Shown: one piece after another, positions 36,601-48,600 of the stretch
Position numbering within the stretch: the first letter of the stretch is position 1
How the letters are laid out: each line of letters starts with the position of its first letter
Origin: Gnetum montanum
Taxonomy: Eukaryota > Streptophyta > Gnetopsida > Gnetales > Gnetaceae
Assembly (NCBI GenBank): GCA_015680685.1
Contig: MNCI01010846.1
Coordinates: 1-64,000 of the forward strand
DNA: 64,000 nucleotides
Reading direction: 5' to 3'
Program-made: the position numbers and the translations under genes
Notes under the pieces: generated by a model
What the model was told of the DNA's origin: nothing
What the model saw: the letters and a program-made list of their open reading frames with translations, nothing else
Database searches by the model: none

Positions 36601-39600
36601 GCTATGAGCTCATTGTTGTCTTTGTCTTCTTTTCCATATGCCCTTTGCAACCACAACCTCTTAGCATTGATGTTTGATCTTGTTGAAATCTGCGCTACAT
36701 TTGCCCCTTCATTTGTTTGATTTAGGGCCTGATGAGTGGCGAGGTGCCCTTATGCTCAACTATATGAATCATAAGCGTTCACACATGATTCAGTTGAATT
36801 TCGCAGATGAAACTAGTTGTGGCATCTAGATTGCTATGCTTTGATCATAGTTCGCTGTCTTTCCACTTGGACTAGTGGTAGCTGTGTCACATATGGTTTA
36901 GTCCAAAGTGGGGCATATGATGTTGTTCTTGATTCTATGCTACTCCTGAAAACGGTAAAGAGATAAATTAATTTAAACTAATGGACAATAGAAAGTAAAA
37001 ATCTAACTAGCCTACATGCGATGAGTATCCACACTTAATGGTCTGTATATGTCTTGGACTTGGTGAGACTACTTCTGGGATTGCCAAGTGTATGTCACTG
37101 GTTGTGCCAAACAATACACTTTTGGATTACCAAGTATCTACACTTAAACGTTCGTGATTAAGGCGTATGCATTCTGCTTAATAACATGAATAATAAATAG
37201 CAATAAATGAAAATATTTAACTAAAGGAAGTAGTAAATAATTAATAATTAAAAGCAACAATAATATAAGTGGATGCTACAATGATGGGAGTAATCTCGAT
37301 CTTTATTGCCAGTCATGAAATGTGTCCAAGTACGTCACACTCGAACAAAGGTGCTGTACGATTACAAACATCACAATGCGGGCATGCACTGGGAATAACA
37401 AACTTTAAAGAGAAGAAATTGAAAACTAAAACTATCTCCTACATGCTACTGACTACCCCCCATCTGAGTGCCCAAGTGTCATATTTATAGGCAAACCCAG
37501 ATGAAGCAATGTTGGGTATCCGACGTTGCTTATTGGCTCCGACATTGGGGCCTGACAATGGTGTCTCATCATACCCCCACAACTGAATGAAAACTCATCC
37601 TCGAGTTAAACAAAATGAGGAACAAGTTCTTTACAAAATATTGGCAGGTATGGGATTATTGATTGACTTAAACAATGAACAAAATAATTGACTCTTTGCA
37701 TGCTGCAGTGATGTAGTACAAAAATGGGACGCATTATTACAAATCAAAACAAAACAAAGCTGGGAAGCTCATGTGGTGCCTGGAGGCGGTGGCTCTTCCA
37801 TCGGTTGCTTCCCTTTGTTGCCAGGTTGCTGAAATTTGTAATGATTGAGCAAGGTTTGCAACTTTTCTTCCTTCGTCCTTGGGTCGTGCATTGTCTAGGT
37901 TGCTATGCTGATGTGTGCTGGCACCTGTACATCTTAAGGACATGGCAGTTGCGGAAACATTTGATTCGCCTTTACATACTGTGTCATGAACTACCGTCAT
38001 TCTTCCTCAAAAGCCCTAGCTTTATCTCTGAGTTCATGATAATTTGTCAATCTCTGAGCTAGGTTCGAGACTACATCTTTTTGTCCTTGATAATTGGCCT
38101 TAACCACCTCTAACTTTGAGTTTGCCACCTGCAACTTTTGCAAAACATCTTTCTGATCCGTAAACTCTTTCACATATAGTGCATAGGTGGTTGCCACTTG
38201 TTTCTCTAGCTCACTTTGGGGATGACCTGCTGTTAACATGGCAAGGTTGGCATATCTAAGGTTAGCCAACGCCATGTACTCCTTTAGATCCTCTATTTGC
38301 AAGTCCTTGTTTTTGACTTCCGCTTGCTTGACCAAGGCATAACTATCCAAGATGGCCTACCACTTAGGATTTTGCGTTGATAGGGAGTTGATGTGGGCTT
38401 TGGCCATCTGGATTTCCTTTTCATTGATCTGTTTATACATGCCAACTTGGTCGCGGAAGTGCTCTTTCGATTTTTCAGGCTTTTTGGCCTCATTTTGCCA
38501 CATGCTAATTTCGATTGCTAACGTTTGGCGAATAGCGTGGACCTCCTCCATGGAGAGGGTTCTATTCTCCCATGCCAATCTATTCATATCTTGGTTGACC
38601 CTCACTAGTTGTCATCACAATTGGTGGACGCTTTCTTCTAAGACGTTCTTTTGTTTTTCCATAGTGGTCAATCTGGAATTTTCTATAGTGAGCTACTTAT
38701 TTTCCTCTTGGACGATGGTAAGTGCCTTTTTATGTGCATGAGATTGCACATTTGTAGCAGAGGCATTCCAAACCATTGTCTCCTTCTCTTGCTCAACAAC
38801 CGCTCTCTCCTTTGCTAGCTTGGCGAGCTTCTTTGTCTTGAATTGCTCTAGTTGGTTTGGTGTACTAGAATGGGTAGGATCCCATCGTTTAGCTCACAGG
38901 GCAGCCAACTCTTCTTGTAATCTCTGTACCTCGGCTTCCGCATGCTTTGCCTTGACTTTTGTCATGACCAACTTCTCTTTCGTGGTGATGAGGTCTGATT
39001 GGGCTGCAATGACATCGTTGGGGATGTTAAACAAAGTGGTTATTACTTGGCCCATCTACAGTAATTGATCAAGCACATCCTCATGCACCATAGGAGTCAT
39101 CGAAGTTCTAGCCAATATTTGTGCATCTCTGGTTCCAGCTAGATTTGTCAGGGGCACAATAGGTACATTGAATGACTTTTTGATGTGATCGGTGATCACC
39201 TCTGTTGTGCCTGCCGCATCCTCATGTTGTAGCACCATGATCGTGGCACCTTCTCCAATTTCCAATGTGACTTGGAAGGATGCAGCGTTCCTAGAGATTT
39301 GTCGTGACCATTGGGATCATTTTCATCTTGATTGTATTGAGATCTCCCCCTACGTTGGGTTAGCTGACACGGTGGGCTGTATGTCGTTGTCCATGACTCG
39401 GAAAAGATTGGACTTGTCCTTGCTTCCCTAGTTGACTGTTTCAGTGATCCTTTGCAGATGGCTCATTGAAGGCTTGTCCTCTTGTGGCGGTGGCAGCGGA
39501 ACTTTTGCTTGAGGGTGTTGTTCGGGCTCACGTTGCATCTCTATCTGTGGCTCTACCTCCTTCTCTGCTTCTTGTTCCTCACCAAGATCCTTTCTTGGTG

Positions 39601-42600
39601 CTGTAGTTTTTAGGAGTTCTGCGAAGGAGGCATGCTAAGCCTTCCTAGGGATATCATTGGTGTATCCCAGAATTCTAGCACGCTTGCACAACTTTCTAAT
39701 TAAGCAGGGAAACAGAATTGTTGGTTTCCCTGACTTTGTTTCTTTAAACTGCCGTTGGATTTCAGTGAAGTAGTACTGGGAAAGGTTGGCTGCAAATTTA
39801 CCCATTAAAATGGCACTTCCCTTGGTTGCATAAGTGGAAATTTGATTGAGCCCTTTTGTGGGAAACAAGTGGTACGTCCCGATCTTGAAGTAGGTTCTCT
39901 CTTCCAGAGTCATTTCATTGTATGTCTTGTCCTCCTTGCTGTACGCCCGTCTTAGCCATAATTTCTTTGTTTTGGGGTTGGATCTGGTTGATAGGTGAGC
40001 AACCTTAGTCCCTTCATTGGGTACGTTGAGAGCCGTAGCAATGTCCTTGATTGAATAAGAGATGATCATCTGCAGATGTTAATAGTGGTGCCCTCATCCT
40101 TATTATGCCAGAATTGATAGGTTTTGCCCAGGTACCATTCACCATTGTCTGATAGGATGGGCCACAATGGGGACACCTTGAGCTGCGTCCGAATTGCCTT
40201 TGGAGCAAAATCCATAAATGGCCCGAAGTTCATTTCCACAATGACCGAAGCCAATGTGGACTTTTCCAAGGTGGCAGCAAGGCAGTTACAGGGCAATGTG
40301 AGACGTTGGTCTTGTTCGAGGGCTGATAGCTCTACCGCCTCCCCTTGGGCTGATTGCCCAGTAGCAAGGTGAACGTGTGGAACTACCAAGAGGCCCTTGC
40401 TACTGGGCAATTGGCCCAAAGGGAGGTGGTAGAGCTACCAGCCCTTGAACAAGGGCAACATCTCACATTGCCCTCTGACTACTTTGTTGCCACCTTGGAA
40501 AATTCCACATTGGCTTCCACTACTAAAGAAGCTCCTTGTATTCGTAATAATTTTACTAATAAAGATTGTATATGTTTTCAGGTGGTTCTTGTGGAGTGTG
40601 TAAATGGATTTCCTTTTGTATTTTGATTGTCTAATAGTCCTATTGGTGATTCTTGTTTGGTTGTACATATGGTTTTGTACTAGATTTGTTATCTTTTCTT
40701 AAGAATCTCCAAAAGAGGGTTCCAATTATGTAGTATTGTGTGTGAATGAAGAGGTTGTTTTGTATACTAATTTTGAATTTAGAATAACTTTGAATATAGT
40801 TTCAAAAACTCAATATTTGTGTTATATGAACCTGGTTGCTTTTGCATGTGGAAGACTTTATGGTTAAAAAGATAGTTGATTGAATTCTTCTTAAGAAGCT
40901 ATCTTAACGAGAGTAATAATTGTAAACTAGTGTAAGGACAGTGATGATTGTTTAAATGCCTTACTATCATTTTTTTAGTTACAATTCTGTTATATCTTCT
41001 ATGATTACATTGCTCTTTTATATTAAAAGATTTTATTAATGCATTTAGTTTTGGCTTCAGTTTTAGTTTTTAAATTTTACTTCTATATGCTTATATTTCT
41101 TATTTATTTACACAAATACATTAGTAAAGACATGATTTGGGTAAATCGGGAATTAGATTGAGTTAGGTCCTCTTCTTTCTTCAAATTCACCTTTTCCTTT
41201 TTGATTCTCTATTCTTGAGTTGTTTGATTGATTTGATGCATTCCATGTAATTGTGCTTTGTTCCTTCTTGAAAATTGTTCTTGTGTTTTCCTTTGTTTAT
41301 AGAGTTTCGTCCTCTACCTATGCCTCTATTTGCCATGGAGGCCTAGTCATCATGATTATTGTCATGATTATTGCCATTTTTCAGGCTGTCCAATGCTCTT
41401 ACTTGTGAAACAAGATCATTAATTGTAGAATATTTGAACTCTTTGGATTGAATAAAATTTAGCATCATTTTTTGATAACGGTAATCATTGTAAAGGGCAA
41501 CTATGACCTTTTGTTTGTTCGTAAATCCTCAACCATATTCATCCACATGTCTAAGACAATTATATATTTTGGGAAAGAAGTCTTCAATATAGTCATCTCT
41601 TTTTATCTCTAGTTTGTCAAATTGGATGCTATATTGGGGCAGTCCGCTGTGTGGTAAGGTAGGTGTACTAGCATGGACTGCAAATGCTTGCTGGTCATCA
41701 TCAGTGGCAGCAGACAATGTGTTAATGGTATTAGCTGATAGAGCACCAGACACAATACTCAGCAGAACAACCTTCATGGAGGCTGTCATGGACTTTGGAG
41801 TCCCTCTTGTGGCCACATTATTAACCTCTTCCTCCTGAACAGACTGCATTACTTGACATTTATTCTTGGTAGAAATTGCAAGTGAAAGGGGAGCATGCTG
41901 TAGGTATTCCTTTGGCTCATTGGTCTTGGCGGCTCCCACTTTGGCCCAAGCAGCCCTTCCATTGGCCCTGGCTGCTTCCCCTTCCCCTTGGGAGGCTGAA
42001 GAGCAACAGCCCATAGTTTACAGACCCAACAATCCTCCAAGGAATGGTTGGGCTGATTGCAGAAGCCACAATCCTCTTTTCCTCCCTGTTGGGCTCATTG
42101 TGCCGGTAGACAAGAGTTACATGCCCTACAGCTTGACCCAGAACAGCCAGGGAGGAGACATTCTTGTACTCCACTTTGAGGGTTTCCACTTCTGACTTTG
42201 TCTGCAGAATGACCTCTGATGAACATGTAACTTTCATGGATGAAGTGCATTTTCTTTTCTTTGTTGATGGATAAGATGACAAGGAATTCCTGGATGTACT
42301 CAAAGTCTAAATTTTGTTTTTAATAAAATCTTCTCTTGTAAAAAAATTTACAATCTCTCTCTTTATGTTTATTGATAGCGTGAATTGATAATCTCCGACT
42401 TTACTGTTAATAAGAAATATATTAAACTCCTTCAGTGTTTATTATTAATTGTATTTCTTTTAATTTTTACACTTTGGATGGTTCATTTGCAGATGAGATG
42501 GTACAATCTTTAGGACAATGCAGAGAGAGATTTGTTGCTCTTAAACTATTGTATTTTGGGAAAAGGTTCTATTTTATTTTTCTAGCACTTTAGTTTCATA

Positions 42601-45600
42601 AGGCTTATGGATAAAGCAAATGTTAAAAGCACAAAACTAATAACATCAGCGAATGCACATCAATGAAATTGTATTAGCATTTTAAAAGGTAATGGGAAGA
42701 TTATATTACAGTGTAGGAAGAGAAAGCTTTGTGCAACTCTGGTTAGGGCCAATCTATCGACCAGTCTAAGTTCAACTTTGGTTGAAATCTGGTTACCTAT
42801 ATACTTAGCCACCTAGTATGCAGGCAGAACAATGCACACTAACAATCTCCTTCTCAAATTGCATACTAGGTGTTCACACAGTTAGTTGTGGCATTGGTGG
42901 GATTCAAATTTGTAACTTCTAGATCAAATATCATTGTTAGGGAAAGATACCTGTGTGGCATTGGGGTATTCAAACTTGTAACTTCTAGATTGAATATCAT
43001 TGTCAGGGAAAGATGTAGAAGCATAGGAGAAGTAAAAATACATAACTTTGGAAGAAATGCATCATTCTAGGAGTATAAAAACAAAACTATAAGAAAAAAC
43101 GTAATTGGCAAGCAAAAAAAGGAAAAAAAGTGTGCACACATGCACGAAATTATGTTAAAACCCTTTGAAGCAGAATGTAAAAATCACATGTTATAGGAAT
43201 GTCTTTATTATTAGAAAAGAAAAGCTTGAAGGCACAAGTCATCTTTAATAGCTAAGCAGCAATCAGAGTGCTCATTTTTGTTGGAACCTGAAACATTTTT
43301 TTTTAAAACAATATTTACCCTCAAGACATAGTCAAATTAAAACTTTATAACTCGGTATTGCTTACTAAAATCGAACCCATAACTTGGAGCTACCAATTCA
43401 AGAGTCTTACCACTATGCTAACACCCCATTGTTAGAATGCATTAAGGGTCATTTACAAAATCATGTTCAAATGCAACCTGTTAAGTTCATAAAATGAATA
43501 AAAACAAAAGGGATGCTCTTGACTTTATTTTTCTTGCAATCTTGCCTTTGAAGGAAATTAGAAAAGGAAAAACAAAGAAGAACATAAACTTGTACTTCAC
43601 CAACATGAGCAAGACCATTTAGAAAATACAATTAGGTATGCAACAATGTCTAAGGAGCATTTTTATAAAACATCTTGATGAGGAGCTCCCATGGATTCCA
43701 CAACCAAAACTCTCTCAAAGTCACAAAACAGCAAATTTGAACAAGAAAAGGAAAATGAAAGCTTTATTCTTGCTTAAATGGAGAATTTACATATGAAAGC
43801 AAGCATAAATTCCCAAGGGCAGAGAAGAGATTCAATCAAACTTTCACACACTCAAACAAAGCACACAAGGATGATGATCAAGGCACCTTGCCAAGACTCT
43901 ATCTCTCCTTCTGCTTTCTCTTGACTCTCTAGACTCTCTCTTGACCAAAATGAAGGTTCAATAGGTCTATTTATATCCTTCCCCCGTTGGCTTTTCATCT
44001 TTCCTCTTTAAATTCAAAATTTTAATCTTTGAAAACTCATAGGAAATTGTCTCGTGTTTGTTTGGGACATCTTGGAGGAGAATGGGACATCTCACCTGAA
44101 ATGGTTGTTAACAGCTGGGACGTCCTAAAATCATGTGGGATGTCTCGGCTAGGATGTCTTGAATGCAGTTGGGATGTCCCATCTACAGCTGGGACATCCC
44201 ACTTGCTAGGGCAAAAATAAAGATGCTTGTTTTGAGGCTTGGAACATCCGGACACCTCCAAACAAGTTCCCATAGCCGTTGGAACCTCCTAAACTCATCA
44301 AAATAGTCCCAAAACACTCACAAATATGTCAAAATACCTTGAGATCATCATCAACAAAACAACAAAAAATACAAACACAACAACACACAAACATCTATAT
44401 ACAAACATATTAAGGGTTAGACATGGGTTGGGTGATGTCCTCATCATCTCTCCCATCCTTAAGAAATTAAACTTGTTCTCAAGTTGGCTGTACACTTGGG
44501 ATAGCATTAAGCCCCCACAAAGCCAAATCTTTCGCGTTGATCCAAATGACATTTTCAGACCCTTCATTGTTCCAATGCACCAAGTACTCATGCTCTTTTC
44601 TGCCTCTTGTGCTCCTAGCCTCTCTTGCTTGTAGCACAATTGCTTTCCTTGATGACTTGGCTGAGTTTGAGTCTTCAAGTGCATCCTTGAGGATCTCAAG
44701 ACTATCCCTCAAGCTTGATGCAATCACATTCCCATTGTATGGGCTCAAATTTGAAACATTAAAAACACAAAAAATAGGTAAATCATTAGGTAAGTCAATC
44801 TCATAAGCATTTTGATTGATCTTGATCCTAATCTGAAATGGACCAATTCTCCTTGACTTGAGCTTATAGAAGTGCACATTCTTTTGCCTTTCTTTGCTTA
44901 AGTAAATCCAAACATAATCACCAACCTGGAAATTAATTGTCCTTGGAAGACAGAATCTTTGTCTTTTTTCTCCAAGTAAGATTTAACTTGTTGATGCAAT
45001 TCTCTCATTTGTTCAACAAAGTCTCAACTCAAAGAGGCACAATCTTCAAATTTCCTCAACTCATCAACCATTCATGGTGAAAACCTATAATTTGCCAAAA
45101 AGGGACTCTTACCAATGCAAGAATGAGAAGCATTATTGTATGAGAATTCAGCATGGGCCAACATGTTTTCCCACCTTTGAGGCTGATCCTCACACAAACA
45201 CCTCAAGATCTTCAATAGAGACCTATTCAGAACTTCAGTTTGCCCATCAGTTTGGGGGTGATAGGCTGTGGAAAAAGACAACTTGTTTCCAAGTAGTTTC
45301 CAAAGTGATCTCCAAAAATGGCTGGTAAACTTGACATCCCTATCACTCACAATGTTTAAAGGAATACCATGTAGCCTTACAACATGTTGAAAGAATAAAT
45401 GTGCAACATGGGAAGCATCACTACTTTTTTTGCATGGAATAAAATGAGCCATCTTAGTAAATTTATGTACTACAAGTATAGGATCATGACCAGATCTTGT
45501 CTTAGGAATGCCACAAACAAAGTCCAAAGAAGCACTTTCCCAAGGAGCATCTACTTCCACTTCAAAAAGTTTTGAAAAGTTTGGAATTGCCAAAACTGGG

Positions 45601-48600
45601 GCACTACAAATTTTCTCTTTCAATGCTTGAAAGGATTTTTCTTTCTCATTATTCCATACAAAGGCTGAATTTTTCTTCAAACAAGAGAGCATAGGCCATG
45701 CAATGGAACTAAAATTCTTAATAAATGTCCTAAAGAAGCCAGCGAAACCAAGAAAAGATCTCACCTCTCACACATCCTTAGGTGAAGGCCATTCCTTGAT
45801 TGCCTTTATCTTACTTGGTTCCATCTTGACTTGGTTCTTGGAGATAACATGACCTAGGTAGACAATTTCTTTTTTCAAGAAGTGGCATTTCTTGGCATTA
45901 ATCACCAACTTTGCCTCTTGTAACTTGGAGCATATCATCCCCAAATGATGTACATGGTCCTCTTTCTTAGAATTGTACACAAGAATGTCATCAAAGAAAA
46001 CAATGTAACATTTACGTATAAAATCCCTTAGGACTTTATGCATGAGCCTCATAAATGTGGCTGGAGCGTTGGTTAGCCCAAAAGGCATAACTAACCACTC
46101 ATACAAGCCATCTGGTGTCTTAAAGGCTGTTTTCCATTCATCTCCTTGTCTAATCCTTATTTGATGATAACCAGTTTTGAAATCAATTTTAATAAAAAAT
46201 CTCAACATTGGCAGGCACATCAAGAATGTCAACCATCCTAGGAATTTGAAATCTATACTTGATAGTAATCCTATTAACAACCCTAGAATCTATGCACATC
46301 CTTAATTCATCGGTGTCCTTCTTGGGAACTAACATAGCTGGAACACCACAAGGAGAGATGGATTCCTTAATAAAACCATTAGAGAGTAATTCACTTGCTT
46401 GCCCAATTCTTTCCTTTCATTTGGTGTCAGGCGGTAGGCTCCTTCATTTGGAATTGTAGCTCCTGGTGTGAAGTCTATTTGATGTTGGATGGATCTCAAG
46501 CCCTTCCAATTTTCCCTTGAAAACATCAGCAAGTTCTAATGCCAGAGGTTGCACTGTTGGAGGAAGTTCATTTGTATGCTCCTCTTCATTTGTTGCAAGT
46601 GTTGACATGATTACAAAACCATGCCCAGCTTCTTCATGTGCTTGTAGCTACTCTTGCTCACTAAGTAAGATGAATGAAGCATTAATAGGGACATTTTCCT
46701 TTAATTGCTGCCAAGTCATAGGAATGAGTTCATGTATTCCGTCTTCTCTTGGAATAGACCATACATTTTTTGAACCACTAAAAGAAGCCTTGTTGTCGAA
46801 GTTCCAAGGTCTTCCTAGGATAACATTAGCACAATCAATAGGGAGGATGTCACAATGTGCCTTGTCTTTAAAAGAGCCAATTTTAAAAGACAAAATACAC
46901 TTCTCCTTAACCTCTTGGAAATAATCCTTGGATAGCCAATGGACTCCATAGGGCCTAGGATGTGGAAATGTTTTCAAACCAAGCTTAGAAACAACCTTTG
47001 AAGAAATCACATTTTCTTGAGCCCCACCATCAATTAAATGTGTATCCATTCACCACTATCTAGACAGCTAGCTCCAATCCTAAAGAGTATCTTTCTTCTA
47101 GGATCTTTATTGGCATTAACATTTTCCATAAAAGTGCAAGAATTAATTTCAGTGATATCTTCAATCATTGGTGCATGAGGATTACCTTCATTGGAAGATT
47201 CTTGCTTTTCCAAGGTCTGAAGTTCCTTGCCTTTGGAGATCTTTGGCTTTTTGCACTCCCATTGTTTGTGTCCCCTTTCACCACAATTGAAATATTGAAG
47301 TCTGGATGCATAGCCATTTGCTTGATCCTTTCCATTCTTGGAGTAGTCTTTCTTGGAATCTTGGCGCTCCTTGAACTTCTCTTGCTTCTTCTTTGTGTCT
47401 TCTTTGGCAATTTCCTTCTCCTTGGCTCCTTTCTCACCTTTAGAAGCTTTAGAGTCCTTGCCTTTGGAAAATCTGGAACCTTTATTATATCCACGAAGTT
47501 TCTTCTCAGCCTTAAGAGCCAATTCAAAAGCCTCATCCAATGTTTGGGGCTCATAGAAGGTTAACTCTTGTTGATACTCCCTTTTAAGTTCTCCTTGAAA
47601 GTTGGATGCTTGTTCATAATCATCCCAATGAACTTTTACAAGTTGGAAAGCCTTACAAAAATCCATGTAATAGTTTTTCACATTCTTATCACCTTGCCTT
47701 AGTTTCTTCAATTTTTGGATGTCCTCTTGTCTATGATGAGTCTTCTCAAATCTTTGCTTGAGCATGAATTGCATTAAAGACCAATCCTTGATAGGAGTAC
47801 CATTGTTCACCTTGTAAGAATGACTTTCTGTCTCCCACCATACAAGTGCTATGCCTTCCAATTTGGTTTCAGCATAAGATATCTTGTGATGATTTTCCAT
47901 ATCTTCAACTTTAAAGTACTTGTTAATCATTTCCAGCCAAGAGAGGAATGATTCAGTTCCTTCCATGCCATTGAAGGATTTGACTTCAATATGAGGCATC
48001 CTTGAAGCATGTTTGAAAGCTTTTACAAGAGTGACTTCAATTCCTTCACCTTGTTTCCTTTGAGGCTTAGAAGGAAGTTCCTTTTCCCCTTTCTTAGGAA
48101 AAATGAAACCTTGAGACTTATTTTCAGCACTAGGAGCATGAAGAAAAACATCATCTTGAGCTTCTCCTTCTCCAAAGTATTCATTTTCAAAAGGAAGATC
48201 ATCTTCAAGGGATGACATTGAGGAATGTCTTGGTGAGAAATTGCATGAATTGTACCCTTGCTTGGATGCTTTTGGTGAAGTAGCATGTCCTTTGTTCTCT
48301 CCAAGCTTTTCAATTTTCTCAACAATGGGCTTGAGAGCATTTCTTATGTCATCCATGTCTCTTGACAAAGCTTGAATTGTCATCTTCTTTGGAGGCATGA
48401 TGGAAACTGATCTAATAGGTAATTTTCACAAAAATCTACAAGGAAAGGTGAACTTTTCAAGATTTCTGAAGGAATGAGATAAGAATTACTCAGATCTTAA
48501 GAGAAATGAGCATAAGATCTTCAAACCCTAGCTATTACAAGCCAATGGGTGTCCAATTCCACAATTATCTTCCAATTCTTGAAAGATATGACAAACTTAG

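Larger units (their letters stand above)
43676..44446 (-). repeat. 3' LTR of the complete gypsy element
   Basis: TGATGAGG...CTCATCA on the minus strand; 771 bp. It matches 48759-49548 from end to end. It contains a TATA box and the 20-bp-phased GACGTC-type array. Confidence 0.95.

Noticed and set aside
29291-37571. Elements A and B as a tandem pair sharing the middle LTR
   Set aside because: The middle LTR cuts the element A gene in mid-protein without leader or primer site, so it belongs to B inserted into A.
41866-42303. Overlapping open frames on both strands in a GC-richer patch
   Set aside because: Only the minus-strand frame with CGFCNQPNHSLEDC has a recognisable motif. The plus-strand frame is its shadow.
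42493-42565. Reading exon 4 as starting at its own ATG (frame 1)
   Set aside because: That frame meets a stop after six codons. The frame entered from exon 3 in phase 1 is open and gives the conserved synthase motif.
44063-44200. Regularly spaced short repeats suggestive of a CRISPR array
   Set aside because: The repeats are 10-bp palindromic cores inside a plant LTR with 20-bp period, with no unique spacers of the usual length and no cas genes.
44029-44220. Open frame with repeated SWDV-like words
   Set aside because: The repetition comes from the 20-bp-phased GACGTC array in the LTR. It is regulatory or neutral DNA, not a repeat protein.
47175-47564. 129-codon plus-strand frame rich in Leu and Phe
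   Set aside because: It is antisense to the Lys/Glu-rich part of the intact gag frame; hydrophobic shadows of this kind are expected opposite such codons.
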